Assembly (NCBI RefSeq): GCF_000373365.1
Contig: NZ_KB891203.1
Coordinates: 1 to 64,000 of the forward strand
Origin: Parafrankia discariae
Lineage (GTDB): Bacteria; Actinomycetota; Actinomycetes; Frankiales; Frankiaceae
Length of the DNA: 64,000 bases
Direction of reading: 5' to 3'
Shown: piece after piece, positions 20,893 to 30,704 of the stretch
Numbering within the stretch: position 1 is the stretch's first letter
Layout: each line of letters begins with the position of its first letter
Made by a program: the position numbers and the translations under genes
The notes under the pieces: model-generated
Seen by the model: the letters and a program-made list of their open reading frames with translations, nothing else
What the model was told of the DNA's origin: nothing
The model's database searches: none

Positions 20893-21424
20893 GAGCTCTT
20901 CCTCTCGATTGCGGTTGGTTTTCGCGTCCTGCGGTGCTGTTCGACCTCTCGGTCTTCGCGACCTGTCGGTCCTCTCCGCCAGCATGCCACCGCCGAGCGC
21001 GGCCTTGCGCTCCGGCTGCGGCCGGTGTGCCGGATCCGGCGGGTAGGCCAGGACCGCGCACGGCGGCGGCGATGTGGTGTCGACGTGGTGCCGATGCGCC
21101 GAGACGGCGCAGACAACCACCCACGCCCACGGCGGCACTCGAAGATGAGAAACCGGAAACAGTCTCACAACGTGCCTGGCCGGCCGCGGATGGCACTTTT
21201 CCGGTCAGCGAAGCCACAGGAAGGCGCGGGAGCAGGTTTCTGGGACTCTGGTGCCCTAGTCTGACCGGTCAACGACCGCGGCGAGCAAGTCGTGCCGGAC
21301 AAGGACAGAAGGTGACCGGGCGGAGTGTGCTTCTCCGGCCGGCGCCCCGGCTCGCGGCAATGCCGCGGACGGGGCCGCACAGCGGCGCGTCGGGCGTCCC
21401 GCGGATGCCGACAGCAGGGAGGTC
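20893..21424. other. intergenic region, nothing recognised
   Basis: Between the divergent ahpE and DUF4234 genes. It should hold both promoters. I see GGGAGGTC just ahead of the GTG at 21425 and no clear hairpin, tRNA or repeat. Frames crossing it are low-complexity. Confidence 0.5.
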
Positions 21425-22150
21425 GTGACCACCTTGACCGATCACATGCCGCCGTCCGGCCCACCTGGCTGGGGACCTGGCGGCCACGGGGGCCCCGGCG
21501 GATCGTCGTCCGGGCCCGGCGGTGCCTTCGGATCGTTCCCGGACGGCCCTCCTGGAGCGCCGCACGCAGGCCCGCGCGGGTTCGCCGGCGCGGCCGAGCC
21601 AGCGGGCGCTCCCGGCCCGTACCCGGATGGTCCGGGCGGCTACCCGCCGTTCCCCCAGGAGGGCGCGAGTCCCTACCCGCCTCATCCCGGGGCCGGGCAG
21701 ACCTATCCCGTCCCGCCCGGGTACGGGCCGCCGCCGGCCGGTGTGCCGCCGGTCGGGGCCGGCATCCTCGGGAAGCGGCGTAATCCGTTCGGGGTGTGGC
21801 TCGGTCTTCCCCTGATCACCCTCGGGATCTACGGCTTCGTGTGGGTGTACAAGACCAACAAGGAGCTGGCCGCCTACAACTCGCGGATCAAGGTCAATCC
21901 GACGTTGTCGCTGCTGGCCTTCCTGCTCGGCTGGGTGCTGATCGTCCCGCCGTTCGTGGCGGCGTGGCGGCTGGGGGCCCGGACGGCGCAGGCGCAGCGT
22001 GCCGCGGGCCTGCCGGAGCTCAGCCCGGGGATCGCGTTCCTGCTCTGGCTGATCGGCGGTGGGCCGCTCTATCTCCAGTACGAGATCAACAAGATCTGGA
22101 GCCGCTACCCCGGGGCGGTGGAAGGTCAGCAGGTACCACTCAGCCGCTGA
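21425..22150 (+). CDS. DUF4234 membrane protein with Gly/Pro-rich N-terminus
   Basis: A 241-residue protein. Residues 1-115 are a disordered Gly/Pro/Tyr-rich stretch (P-P-G-Y-G-P-P-P-A-G), then a basic K-R-R-N-P patch and four membrane helices at about 122-142, 160-182, 185-205 and 205-222, with the DUF4234 signature I-T-L-G-I-Y-G-F-V-W-V-Y-K-T-N-K-E-L and W-R-L-G. The disordered tail may recruit partners at the membrane. GTG 21425 follows GGGAGG. Function unknown. Confidence 0.75.
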   Translation: MTTLTDHMPPSGPPGWGPGGHGGPGGSSSGPGGAFGSFPDGPPGAPHAGPRGFAGAAEPAGAPGPYPDGPGGYPPFPQEGASPYPPHPGAGQTYPVPPGYGPPPAGVPPVGAGILGKRRNPFGVWLGLPLITLGIYGFVWVYKTNKELAAYNSRIKVNPTLSLLAFLLGWVLIVPPFVAAWRLGARTAQAQRAAGLPELSPGIAFLLWLIGGGPLYLQYEINKIWSRYPGAVEGQQVPLSR

Positions 22151-22509
22151 GGAACCGCCGAGGAACCGCTGAGCCGAGCCGCGAGGCGGGGACAGCGGGG
22201 CGGGGATCGGAATCAGCACCGCGGGCCGTGACGGCCCGCGGTGCCGTGACGCTGGTCACCTGGTGCCGTGCCGCTGGTCACCTGGGTGCGCCGGCCGGCC
22301 GGCGCCGGTCGCGGACTGTCAGCCGCGGGCCGCCTGCCGGACGGGTACGCGGATCACCCGTCCGCGGGCCGCGCCACGGGCCGAGTCACAGACCTGGCCG
22401 CGGGCACGGCTGAGGAACCGTCGGCGATCGTGTCGCGCCGATCGGTCACGGCCCCGATCGCGAAGACCGCCGCCGCTGAGGCCTCGGACGCTCGCGGGCG
22501 CCCGGGGCC
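22151..22509. other. convergent intergenic region with two terminators
   Basis: Between the convergent DUF4234 and DUF3052 genes. Apart from the two terminator hairpins listed separately it contains a short direct repeat of GCTGGTCACCTGG (22252-22282) and no gene. Confidence 0.6.
22216..22244 (+). terminator. terminator after the DUF4234 gene
   Basis: GCACCGCGGGCC and GGCCCGCGGTGC form a perfect 12-bp stem with a 5-nt loop, 66 bp beyond the stop codon at 22150. Confidence 0.8.
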
Positions 22510-22516
22510 TCAGCGG
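22473..22516 (-). terminator. hairpin overlapping the DUF3052 stop codon
   Basis: CCGCTGAGGCC (22473-22483) pairs perfectly with GGCCTCAGCGG (22506-22516), leaving a 22-nt GC-rich loop. It overlaps the TGA of gene 22510-22947 on the minus strand, so it probably ends that transcript. Confidence 0.65.
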
Positions 22517-22947
22517 TGACGGACCCGCTGGGACTTCGGGGCGGCCAGCCGCATCCCGGCCCATTCGGCCGCGACGCTGACCGTGCTGGTCTGCACCAGA
22601 CCGGCGGTCGGCACGGCGTCCAGGACGTCGCTGGGCTCGACGTGGCCGTCACGGCCAGCCTTCGGGGTCAGCAGCCAGATCACGCCGTCCTCGGACAGCT
22701 GCCTGCGCGCGTCGATGAGGGCGTTGGCAAGATCACCGTCATCCTCGCGCCACCAGAGGAGCACGACGTCTACGACGTCGTCGGAGTCCTCCGGGACAAG
22801 GTCGGTGCCACTCGAGGTCGTGACGGCGTCCAGGAGGTCCTGGGCGATGTCATCGTCCTCGTTGAGTGACTGGACCAAGGTCCCGGCCACGACTCCCAGA
22901 CGTTCCGCACGGCGCTGACCCTCGGCGTTCGCCGCGGTCGGACTCAC
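22510..22947 (-). CDS. DUF3052 family protein
   Basis: A 145-residue protein of the actinobacteria-specific DUF3052 family. The signature blocks D-V-V-L-L-W-W-R-E-D-D-G-D-L, G-V-I-W-L-L-T-P-K-A-G-R-D-G-H-V-E and L-V-Q-T-S-T-V-S-V-A-A-E-W are all present. The function is unknown; in Mycobacterium the homologue (Rv2239c) also lies between ahpE and aceE, as here. The GTG at 22947 is preceded by GGAGG with unusually short spacing. Confidence 0.85.
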   Translation of the reverse strand: MSPTAANAEGQRRAERLGVVAGTLVQSLNEDDDIAQDLLDAVTTSSGTDLVPEDSDDVVDVVLLWWREDDGDLANALIDARRQLSEDGVIWLLTPKAGRDGHVEPSDVLDAVPTAGLVQTSTVSVAAEWAGMRLAAPKSQRVRHR

Positions 22948-23382
22948 CCTCCGCTACCTCCTGCTCGTCTACACGACGCTCCGCGGTCGCGGGGCGCCCC
23001 GGTCGTGGGCGGACCGGTTCGGCGACGATCCGCTCACGCGACCCGCCGTGGGCCTAGTCCACCGGACCACCCGGTGGGTGCGCAAGTGCCACGCCGGGGG
23101 TTGTGGACAAGCAGGGGGATGCCGGCCGTTCCACAACGATCTCCGCTGACACAATCTCGCTACCCCGGGGCCGCCTCGTCAACCCGTCCCACGAAACCCA
23201 CCGACACGATCCCACCATCGATCCAACCTGCGGGTATGTGATGTCGGACGTCTCCTGACCGTTCTGATGATCCCAGGTCCGGCGCCGGGGTGGGCGCACT
23301 GGCCGGACTTTGCCCGCCGGGCGGAGCCGACCGGGCCGGTCGACGGAGCCGACCGGCCCGGTCGGCCGCGCGGGAACCCCGG
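22948..23382. other. intergenic region, one hairpin, no gene
   Basis: Between the DUF3052 promoter side and the end of the YjbQ-family gene. It holds CCACCGGACCACCCGGTGG (about 23057-23075), a short hairpin, and the terminator at 23329. Frames across it are Arg/Pro-rich and unsupported. Confidence 0.5.
23329..23363 (-). terminator. terminator after the YjbQ-family gene
   Basis: GACCGGGCCGGTCG and CGACCGGCCCGGTC form a perfect 14-bp stem with a 7-nt loop (ACGGAGC), 20 bp beyond the stop codon at 23383 on the minus strand. Confidence 0.8.
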
Positions 23383-23787
23383 TCAGCCGCGCAGGAAGGA
23401 GAACCGGACGGTCCGCTCGAGGTTGTCCACATTGAGGTCGACGAGGGCCACCGACTGCCAGGTGCCGAGCGCGAGCCGCCCGTCCAGGACGGGAACGGTC
23501 AGGGATGGCGGGATGATGGCCGGCATCACGTGTGAGCGGCCGTGCCCACGGGAGCCGTGGGCGTGTCTCCAGCGGTCGTCGGCGGGCAGCAGGTCGGCCA
23601 GGGCGGCGAGGAGGTCGTCGTCGCTGCCGGCGCCCAGCTCGAGGATGGCCACGCCTGCCGTCGCGTGCGGGACGAAGACGGACAGCAGTCCGTCACCGTG
23701 GCCGGCGACGAACTCGGCCGCCGGCTCGGTGAGGTCGACGACCCGTTCGTCGCGCCCCGTCCGCACCGTCATCGTCTTCGTCTCCAC
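23383..23787 (-). CDS. YjbQ family (UPF0047) protein
   Basis: A 134-residue protein of the YjbQ/UPF0047 family, annotated in databases as 'secondary thiamine-phosphate synthase enzyme' because some members complement thiE mutants. The conserved blocks are L-L-S-V-F-V-P-H-A-T-A-G-V-A-I-L-E, W-R-H-A-H-G-S-x-G-H-G-R-S-H-V and L-G-T-W-Q-S-V-A-L-V-D. The His-rich middle suggests a metal site. Length is normal. The GTG at 23787 follows GGGAGGA. A true thiE lies at 47557, so this protein is not needed for that step. Confidence 0.85.
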   Translation of the reverse strand: METKTMTVRTGRDERVVDLTEPAAEFVAGHGDGLLSVFVPHATAGVAILELGAGSDDDLLAALADLLPADDRWRHAHGSRGHGRSHVMPAIIPPSLTVPVLDGRLALGTWQSVALVDLNVDNLERTVRFSFLRG

Positions 23788-24121
23788 GGTGGCGTCCTCC
23801 CTCGGCCTCCCCCGGCGGGCGTCCACAACTCGGGCGCACGTATCCACAACCATCCCGCACCTGTCGGTGCGACCGGCCCGCGCCACCCCGGCGCCCGGCC
23901 GGCGGCCCGCGCAGGTGGGCCGTGTCCAGGTGCTGGTCAGACGGCCGTCGCGGCGTGTTCACCGGCGCGCCACCGCCTCGGTGCCAGACCACCAACAACT
24001 GCCTGTGCCGATCCAGTTTCTCTACCGCACAGTAGGCAGGGCGTGCGTGACGGGCGTGTCGAGACGGAGCACGATAGTGAGAGGGCATCGGCACAGGAGC
24101 TAACGGAGAGCAGGAGTAGGC
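23788..24121. promoter_or_regulatory. divergent promoter region of the YjbQ-family gene and aceE
   Basis: The stretch 23995-24075 is less G/C-rich than its flanks and includes GATAGT (24072-24077), a possible -10 element for aceE, then GGAG ahead of the GTG at 24122. I see no operator with clear symmetry. The assignment is by position. Confidence 0.35.
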
Positions 24122-26956
24122 GTGGCGCAGGACACAACGCGGAAGTTCTCGGTCATCACCGACGGGCTCCCGAGCCAGTTGCCGGACATCGATCCGTCCG
24201 AAACCAGCGAATGGCTCGAGTCGCTCGACGCGGTGATCGAGGAGTCCGGGCGAGGCCGGGCACGGTTCCTCATGCTCAAACTCCTCGAGCGAGCGCGTGA
24301 GAAGGCCGTCGGGGTACCGGGCCTGACCAGCACCGACTTCATCAACACGATCCCCCCCGAGCAGGAACCCTGGTTCCCGGGGGACGAGCACGTCGAACGG
24401 CGGATCCGGGCTTATATCCGGTGGAACGCCGCCATCATGGTCAGCCGTGCGAACCGTCCCGAATACAATGTCGGTGGCCATATCGCCACATATGCCTCAA
24501 GTGCCAGCCTGTACGAGGTCGGCTTCAATCATTTCTTCCGGGGCAAGGACCATCTGACGTCCTCCCCCGGCAGCGATTCCGGGGACCAGATCTTCATCCA
24601 GGGGCACGCCTCCCCCGGCATCTACGCCCGCGCGTTCCTCGAGGGCCGTCTCACCGAGGCGCAGCTGGACGCGTTCCGCCGGGAGGGTGAGCCGGGCGGC
24701 CTGTCCTCCTACCCGCACCCGCGGCTGATGCCGGACTTCTGGGAGTTCCCGACGGTGTCGATGGGCCTCGGCCCGATCGACGCCATCTACCAGGCCCGGT
24801 TCAACCGCTACCTGCTCAACCGCCAGATCAAGGACACCTCGCGCAGCAAGGTGTGGGCCTTCCTCGGCGACGGCGAGATGGACGAGCCGGAGTCGATCGG
24901 CGCGCTCGGGGTCGCCGCCCGCGAGGAGCTGGACAACCTCATCTTCGTGGTGAACTGCAACCTGCAGCGCCTCGACGGTCCGGTCCGCGGCAACGGCAAG
25001 ATCATGCAGGAGCTGGAGTCGCTGTTCCGCGGCGCCGGCTGGAACGTCATCAAGGTCGTCTGGGGCCGCGACTGGGACCCGCTGCTGGCCAAGGACACCG
25101 ACGGCGTCCTCGTGCACCGGATGAACACCACGCCCGACGGCCAGTTCCAGACCTACTCGACCTCGTCGGGCGACTACATCCGGGAGCACTTCTTCGGCGC
25201 CGACGCCCGGCTGCGCCGGATGGTCGCCGACCTGGCCGACGAGGACCTGAGCAAGCTCTCCCGCGGCGGGCACGACTACCGCAAGCTGTACGCGGCCTAC
25301 AAGGCGGCCACGGAGCACACCGGCCAGCCGACCGTGATCCTCGCCCACACCATCAAGGGCTGGACGCTGGGCAAGGACTTCGAGGGCCGCAACGCCACGC
25401 ACCAGATGAAGAAGCTCACCAAGACCGAGCTCAAGGAGCTGCGCGACCGGCTCTACCTGGAGATCCCCGACTCGGCCCTGGACGGCAACCTCCCGCCGTA
25501 CTACCGCCCGGGCCCGGACTCCGAGGAGATCCAGTACATGCGGGAGCGCCGGGCGGGGCTCGGCGGGTCGATCCCGCGCCGCGTGGTGCGGGCCCGCACC
25601 CTCACCCAGCCGCCGAAGTCCATCTTCGACGACCTGCGGAAGGGCTCCGGCAAGCAGCCGGTGGCGACGACGATGGCCTTCGTCCGGCTACTCAAGGACC
25701 TGATGAAGACCAAGGAGATGGGTGCCCGGTTCGTGCCCGTCATCCCGGACGAGGCGCGCACGTTCGGGATGGACGCGATGTTCCCGACGGCGAAGATCTA
25801 CTCGCCGCACGGGCAGCGCTACGAGGCCGTCGACCGGGAGCTGCTGCTCTCCTACCGGGAGTCCGAGTCCGGCCAGATGCTGCACGAGGGCATCAGCGAG
25901 GCCGGCTCGATGGGTTCGGTGATCGCCGCCGCCACGGCGTACTCCACCCACGGCCAGCACATGATCCCGGTGTACGTCTTCTACTCGATGTTCGGCTTCC
26001 AGCGGACCGGCGACCAGATGTGGGCGCTCGGTGACCAGCTCGGCCGGGCCTTCCTGCTCGGCGCCACCGCGGGGCGCACGACCCTGAACGGCGAGGGCCT
26101 GCAGCACCAGGACGGCCACTCGCTGCTGCTGGCGTCCACGAACCCGGCGTGCGTGTCGTACGACCCGGCGTTCGCGTTCGAGATCTCCCACATCGTCCGC
26201 GACGCGCTCGACCGGATGTACGGCGAGCGGAACGAGAACGTCTTCTACTACCTGACCGTCTACAACGAGCCGGTCCCGCAGCCGGCCGAGCCGGCCGGGG
26301 TCGACCCGGCCCAGATCATCGCCGGCATGTACCGGTTCCGCACCGCCGACGCGCTCACCGGCGGCGAGGGGGCGTCCGCCGGGCCGGTCGAGGGTGGGGC
26401 AGCCGGAGGCTCCACCACGGCGCAGGCGCAGCTGCTGGCCAGCGGCACGGGCATGCGCTGGGCGCTGGCCGCCCAGGAGATGCTGGCGGCCGACTACGGC
26501 ATCGCCGCCGACGTGTGGTCGGTGACCTCGTGGAACGAGCTGCGCCGGGAGGCGCTCGTCTGCGAGCGGCGCAACCTGCTCAACCCGGAGCAGCCGCCGG
26601 CCGTGCCCTACGTCAGCCAGATCCTGGACGGCGCGCCGGGCCCGGTCGTCGCGGTCTCGGACTGGATGCGCGCCGTCCCCGACCAGATCTCACGGTGGGT
26701 GCCGCAGCAGTACACCTCGCTGGGCACCGACGGCTTCGGCCGTTCCGACACCCGGGCCGCCCTGCGGCGCCACTTCAACGTCGACGCCGAGTCGGTGGTC
26801 GTGGCGACCCTGGAGGCACTGGCCCGAACGGGTGATGTCGAGCAGGCCACCGTGGACGACGCCATCCGCCGGTACGGGCTGCGCAAGGACGGCGTCGGCG
26901 AGGCCGCTCTCGGCACCGGTGCCGAGGAGCGGGACGACCAGCCGGTCTCCGGCTGA
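24122..26956 (+). CDS. aceE: pyruvate dehydrogenase E1 component, homodimeric
   Basis: A 944-residue thiamine diphosphate enzyme that decarboxylates pyruvate and acetylates the lipoyl group of E2. The TPP-binding motif is [10 protein letters not shown] (about residue 249) ending at N-C-N-L-Q-R-L-D-G, and the E1 activation helix and pyrimidine site include Y-G-x-x ... [17 protein letters not shown]. Length fits the AceE family, with a Gly/Ala-rich insertion near 745-770. GTG 24122 follows GGAG. No E2/E3 genes adjoin, as usual in actinobacteria, where aceE stands alone. Confidence 0.96.
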   Translation: MAQDTTRKFSVITDGLPSQLPDIDPSETSEWLESLDAVIEESGRGRARFLMLKLLERAREKAVGVPGLTSTDFINTIPPEQEPWFPGDEHVERRIRAYIRWNAAIMVSRANRPEYNVGGHIATYASSASLYEVGFNHFFRGKDHLTSSPGSDSGDQIFIQGHASPGIYARAFLEGRLTEAQLDAFRREGEPGGLSSYPHPRLMPDFWEFPTVSMGLGPIDAIYQARFNRYLLNRQIKDTSRSKVWAFLGDGEMDEPESIGALGVAAREELDNLIFVVNCNLQRLDGPVRGNGKIMQELESLFRGAGWNVIKVVWGRDWDPLLAKDTDGVLVHRMNTTPDGQFQTYSTSSGDYIREHFFGADARLRRMVADLADEDLSKLSRGGHDYRKLYAAYKAATEHTGQPTVILAHTIKGWTLGKDFEGRNATHQMKKLTKTELKELRDRLYLEIPDSALDGNLPPYYRPGPDSEEIQYMRERRAGLGGSIPRRVVRARTLTQPPKSIFDDLRKGSGKQPVATTMAFVRLLKDLMKTKEMGARFVPVIPDEARTFGMDAMFPTAKIYSPHGQRYEAVDRELLLSYRESESGQMLHEGISEAGSMGSVIAAATAYSTHGQHMIPVYVFYSMFGFQRTGDQMWALGDQLGRAFLLGATAGRTTLNGEGLQHQDGHSLLLASTNPACVSYDPAFAFEISHIVRDALDRMYGERNENVFYYLTVYNEPVPQPAEPAGVDPAQIIAGMYRFRTADALTGGEGASAGPVEGGAAGGSTTAQAQLLASGTGMRWALAAQEMLAADYGIAADVWSVTSWNELRREALVCERRNLLNPEQPPAVPYVSQILDGAPGPVVAVSDWMRAVPDQISRWVPQQYTSLGTDGFGRSDTRAALRRHFNVDAESVVVATLEALARTGDVEQATVDDAIRRYGLRKDGVGEAALGTGAEERDDQPVSG

Positions 26957-27031
26957 CCCACCCCGCCGCCGGCGGCCGGCCCGGCCCCTGGTGGCGGCCG
27001 GGAACGGTCCTGGCGGACCGCCGGACCTGGT

Positions 27032-27068
27032 CCTGCGGGGCTCCCGAGACGCTCGGGGGCCCCGCGGG
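27032..27068 (+). terminator. terminator after aceE
   Basis: CCTGCGGGGCTCCCGAG and CTCGGGGGCCCCGCGGG form a long stem with a 3-nt ACG loop and two mismatches, 76 bp beyond the aceE stop codon. Confidence 0.75.
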
Positions 27069-27294
27069 CACCAACCACGGACGCACCGCCCACAACACGG
27101 TGTGACGACGCTCGCCACACCCAACACCACTCTGCGTAACCGAACACGGCACTAACTCCCCGTGTTCACGGAGCTCCGGGCGTGCACCGGCTACCATCTG
27201 CACTCCAACGGCGCCACCAGCCCAGCACTCCGTGTGACAAGCTGTCACCGGCAATCGGTTCCGGATCGTCACCGGCGACACTATTGTCTCGGGA

Positions 27295-27549
27295 GTGACA
27301 TCCACGGCCGATGGCCGGCCGACGCTGTCATGCGTCGGCCAGGGGTCGGCCAACAGCCGCGGGATGTCCCCCACGGCGCACGGCATCGCGCCACGGCACC
27401 GGCCCGGCGAGGGCTGGGGCGTGGCCGACGTCGCGTGGCCGGCCCGCGCAGCTACCGGCGCGCGTGGCCCCCGCCGTCCGGAGTACCGGCCGGCACTCGG
27501 CGGGCCCCGTCGCGACCTGGTCGCCACGAGATCGAGGAGGAGCACGTGA
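27295..27549 (+). CDS. 84-codon frame, possible leader gene
   Basis: GTG at 27295 follows a -10-like CACTATTGT and GGGA and opens 84 codons with G/C-rich third positions, ending in a GTGA overlap with the next short frame. The sequence is Arg/Pro/Gly-rich with no motif. Only the promoter-like element and the junction support it. Confidence 0.28.
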   Translation: MTSTADGRPTLSCVGQGSANSRGMSPTAHGIAPRHRPGEGWGVADVAWPARAATGARGPRRPEYRPALGGPRRDLVATRSRRST

Positions 27550-27620
27550 CGCGTGTCCCGAGGACCACCGGTCCGGCCGCCAGCATGGCGGCCACCCGCC
27601 AGCCGGGCCGGCAGGCATGA
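27546..27620 (+). CDS. 24-residue leader peptide coupled to gene 27617
   Basis: GTG at 27546 lies 3-5 nt after the strongest Shine-Dalgarno in this area (GAGGAGGAGC) and the 24-codon frame ends in an ATGA overlap with the next gene. The peptide is polar and basic without motif. Translational coupling to gene 27617, which has only a weak site of its own, is a plausible role. Confidence 0.45.
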   Translation: MTRVPRTTGPAASMAATRQPGRQA

Positions 27621-28456
27621 TCCTCCGGGCCCGCCGCATCGAGCGGCTGGAGGAGCATCCGAACCTCCGCGGGATCCTCGGCATCCTGGCGCAGCTCGTG
27701 CACACCTCCGACAGCGAGCTGGTGGCGCTGGCCTCGCTGTGGCGCAACTCCGGCCAGCTGGCCTCGGCCCGGGACAAGGCGCTCGCCCCCGACTCCCCGC
27801 TGATCGTCGAGGTCCTGGCGGCCTTCGACGCCCTCTCCGCGATCTACGCGGACGACCTGGCCGGCGCGGAGTACGTGACCCTCGACCCGGCGATCACCGC
27901 CACCGCGCTGCGCGCGATGCGCGACGCGCTCGCCGGCGCCTACGCCAAGCCGATCCTGAACCGCTCCGAGTACACAGCGCTGCTACGGCCGTGGCGCACC
28001 GTGTACCCGCGGGTCCGCTCACACGAGCCGGACCTGGGCCCGGCCGCCGCCGACGTGAAGCGGGTGCTGTCCACGCTGCCGCGGCTGGCCCGCCGCTGCC
28101 ACGACCAGGCCAGCCTCGAGGTCTTCGACGGCCTGCTCACCACGGTGCTCACCCGCGACGACGACGCCCACCAGATCGCGATGGAACGAGCCTTCGACAG
28201 CGCCGTCCTGACCGGGCGGCGGCGGGTGTGGACACTGGTCCGCCGCAGCGCCGCCGAGGGCTTCTGGCGGCTGTGCCCGGCCTGCCGCCGGCTCGCCACC
28301 GCGCCGGACTCGTCCTCGGACGAGCGCGTCATGGAGCTGTGCGCCGACCTGGCCTGCGCGCTGCTGGTCGAGGACCTGCTCGACCCGGAGGTCTTCGCCC
28401 GCCTCACCACCCCGCTGCGCGCGCTGATCCCGCTCCAGAGCCCTCCCGGGGACTGA
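27617..28456 (+). CDS. hypothetical protein, all-helical
   Basis: A 279-residue protein, almost entirely alpha-helical and rich in Ala/Leu/Arg, beginning I-L-R-A-R-R-I-E-R-L-E-E-H and with a C-P-A-C pair near residue 223 (W-R-L-C-P-A-C-R-R-L). I recognise no family. The ATG at 27617 overlaps the short upstream frame. It is convergent with the lipid-enzyme gene at 28494 and not in an operon with aceE. Confidence 0.7.
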   Translation: MILRARRIERLEEHPNLRGILGILAQLVHTSDSELVALASLWRNSGQLASARDKALAPDSPLIVEVLAAFDALSAIYADDLAGAEYVTLDPAITATALRAMRDALAGAYAKPILNRSEYTALLRPWRTVYPRVRSHEPDLGPAAADVKRVLSTLPRLARRCHDQASLEVFDGLLTTVLTRDDDAHQIAMERAFDSAVLTGRRRVWTLVRRSAAEGFWRLCPACRRLATAPDSSSDERVMELCADLACALLVEDLLDPEVFARLTTPLRALIPLQSPPGD

Positions 28457-28493
28457 CCGGGGGCCCCCGGGCAGCGGGAGCAGCGGGCACGGT

Positions 28494-30140
28494 CTACTCG
28501 GGCCGGTACACGACGAGGCGGGCACCGCTCGTCGTGATCGCGATCCGGCGGATCCCCTCGGTCACCTCGCCGTCGCTGGCGAACGGCAACGGCGAGGGCT
28601 GGCCGGAGGCGATCCGCACCCGTTCCACCGTCCGCTGCTCGTAGACCCGGGAGCGGCCGAGACGACCGGTCAGCACCGCGCCGACGAGCCGGAACCGGGC
28701 CAGCGGGGCGGTCGCGTCGACGACCCGCAGGTCGAGCAGGCTCTCGTCGAGGCGGGTCCGGTAGGTCGGGGCGAACCCGTCGGGCAGGTAGCGGCCGTTG
28801 CCGACGAAGACGAGCCAGACCCGTCGGGTGACGCCGTCGATCTCCACGTCGAACGGCGGGTCGCTCCACAGCACCCAGCTCAGCGCGAGGATCATCGCCG
28901 GCCACTTGCCGATCCGGCGCTCGAAGCGCTCCCGGACGCCGACCATGTCCGGGTAGCCGCCGAGGCTGGCGGTGTTCACGAAGATCCGGCTGAACCGGGA
29001 GTCGCCCGCGCCGATGCCGTCGACCCGGCCGACGTCCACCGCGACGGCCGTGCCCTCGCGAACCGCCTTGACCGTGTCGCCGGCGCTGTTCAGGCCGACG
29101 TCGGCGGCGAAGTGGTTGAGGGTGCCGGCCGGGAACACGGCGAGGGGAAGGCCCCGGGCGAGCGCGGCCGTGGCCGCGGCGTTGACCGTCCCGTCGCCGC
29201 CGGCGACGCCGAGGACCCTGCTGTGCGCGGCGACGCGCTCCAGGGCCTCGGTGACGTCCTGGTCGGGGCCGACCTCGACGACCTGCGCGCCGGGCAGGTC
29301 GGCCCGCAGGACGGCGACGAGGTCGGCGTGGTGACCGGCGCCGGAGCGGGCGTTGACGACCACGCCGAGGCCCGTCCCGTCCGGCAGGGCCGGGGCCCAG
29401 GCGGACGCCGGCCGGGCCCGCGCCGGTGACCAGGGACGCCGCGGCATCACCTTGGTCGTCAGCAGCCCGGCGCCGATGCCGAGCACGGCACCCGCCACCA
29501 CGTCACCCGGGTAGTGGGCACCGACGTAGACCCGGGAGAAGGCGACCGCGGACGCGAGGGCCGCCACCGGGACGGCCGCCGCGGGTGCGTCGAGCGCGAC
29601 ACCGGTGGCGAAGGCGGCGGCCGACGCCGAGTGGCCCGACGGGAACGAGAAGGTCGTCAGGTCACGGCCCAGCCGGCGCAGCGGCGGGATGCCGTGTGTC
29701 GGCGGCCGGCCGCGGCGGAACAGCAGCTTGGCCGGGCCGTTGGCGACGGCGCTGGCGACGCCCAGGGCGAGCAGGCCGCGCATCGCCGCCGGCCGGCGCC
29801 GGCCCTTCGTCGCGCCCAGCGCGCCCGCCACCCCCCACCAGAGCATGCCGTGGTCCGCCGCGTGGGAGAGCCGGGGCAGCAGCGGGTCCACCAGCGGCCG
29901 GGCGCCGGCGATGGCGGAGAACATCGCCCGGTCGACCGTGATGAAGGTGCGCACGAAACGCCGGCCGATCGCGACGTCATGCCGGACGAGCAGACGGGCC
30001 AGCTCACCGGCCCGGGCCAGATCGCCGACGCGGGACGAATCGCTCCCACCGGGCAGGTCGCGGGAACAGGCGCTGTCACGGGGACGGGCGCTGTCACGGG
30101 AACGGTGGACGGGCCGCGGAATCCGCCGCATGGACGTCAC
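28494..30140 (-). CDS. PAP2 phosphatase-diacylglycerol kinase fusion
   Basis: A 548-residue bifunctional membrane lipid enzyme. Residues 80-235 form a PAP2 phosphatase with all three motifs: K138-x6-R-P146, P167-S-G-H170 and S202-R ... H209 ... D213. Residues 258-545 form a diacylglycerol/sphingosine kinase domain with V-V-N-A-R-S-G and G314-G-D-G-T318. The PAP2 half dephosphorylates lipid phosphates; the kinase half phosphorylates a diacylglycerol or polyprenol. Such fusions are common in actinobacteria. The GTG start at 30140 is the first of several near the Arg-rich N-terminus, so the exact start is uncertain. Confidence 0.88.
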   Translation of the reverse strand: MTSMRRIPRPVHRSRDSARPRDSACSRDLPGGSDSSRVGDLARAGELARLLVRHDVAIGRRFVRTFITVDRAMFSAIAGARPLVDPLLPRLSHAADHGMLWWGVAGALGATKGRRRPAAMRGLLALGVASAVANGPAKLLFRRGRPPTHGIPPLRRLGRDLTTFSFPSGHSASAAAFATGVALDAPAAAVPVAALASAVAFSRVYVGAHYPGDVVAGAVLGIGAGLLTTKVMPRRPWSPARARPASAWAPALPDGTGLGVVVNARSGAGHHADLVAVLRADLPGAQVVEVGPDQDVTEALERVAAHSRVLGVAGGDGTVNAAATAALARGLPLAVFPAGTLNHFAADVGLNSAGDTVKAVREGTAVAVDVGRVDGIGAGDSRFSRIFVNTASLGGYPDMVGVRERFERRIGKWPAMILALSWVLWSDPPFDVEIDGVTRRVWLVFVGNGRYLPDGFAPTYRTRLDESLLDLRVVDATAPLARFRLVGAVLTGRLGRSRVYEQRTVERVRIASGQPSPLPFASDGEVTEGIRRIAITTSGARLVVYRPE

Positions 30141-30344
30141 GCCGGAACCGTACCCGTTCGTCCCATCCGCGGGCAGGCGCGCGGACCGGGACGCCCGCGG
30201 CCTGGTCTCCGCCCGGCCGGGTGAACCACGTTCAGGTGGTTCGCGCAGGCCGGACCGGCATCAGCACCCCGCCGCCCTCGTTCCCCGAACCGGGGTTCCC
30301 CGGGCTGTGGCGGGTCGGACCGCGGTTCGCCGGACCGCGGCGGG

Positions 30345-30704
30345 TCAGACCGGTGTCGGCGCGGCGAGCGCCCCACGACGCGGCGCGGGAGGCCGGGGTA
30401 CGCACCCGGGCCTCGGCAACGGGCGTCGCGGCTCCACGGTGCGACCGGTGGGCAGGATCTCCCCCGTGTCCTCGAAGAGGATCACCCCGTTGCAGAGCAG
30501 GCTCCAGCCCTGGTCACAGTGCCTGCTGGTGACTCTCGCCGCGTCGTGGTCGGCGCTGTCGGCGGCCGGGCAGGGCGGACTGTGCTGGCATTTCCGCCGC
30601 GTGAGGGAGGAGGCGGAGGCGGGGTCGCCGGACGGCTCCGCCTCCCTGGTGGGCGCCGGCACGGCCGGGGCCTGGTTGAAAACACTTCCTTGGTGCACGA
30701 GCAC
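30345..30704 (-). CDS. DUF5999 family protein
   Basis: The conserved DUF5999 core C-Q-H-S-P-P-C-P-A-A-D-S-A-D, then D-Q-G-W-S-L-L-C-N-G-V-I-L-F-E-D-T-G-E-I-L-P, is intact. Streptomyces members are only about 60-70 residues and begin at the first Cys; here no start codon exists there, so the frame is extended to GTG 30704 (119 residues), with GGAGAGG 11 nt upstream. The Cys/His cluster suggests a metal site. Function unknown. Confidence 0.75.
   Translation of the reverse strand: MLVHQGSVFNQAPAVPAPTREAEPSGDPASASSLTRRKCQHSPPCPAADSADHDAARVTSRHCDQGWSLLCNGVILFEDTGEILPTGRTVEPRRPLPRPGCVPRPPAPRRGALAAPTPV

Larger units (their letters stand above)
26957..27616. other. long intergenic/leader region after aceE
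   Basis: Contains the aceE terminator (27032-27068), an inverted repeat GTGACA-AGC-TGTCAC (27234-27248) that looks like an operator, a -10-like CACTATTGT near 27279, and two short coupled frames (27295-27549, 27546-27620) leading into gene 27617. The A/T-richer patch at 27110-27190 may be a promoter. Confidence 0.45.
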
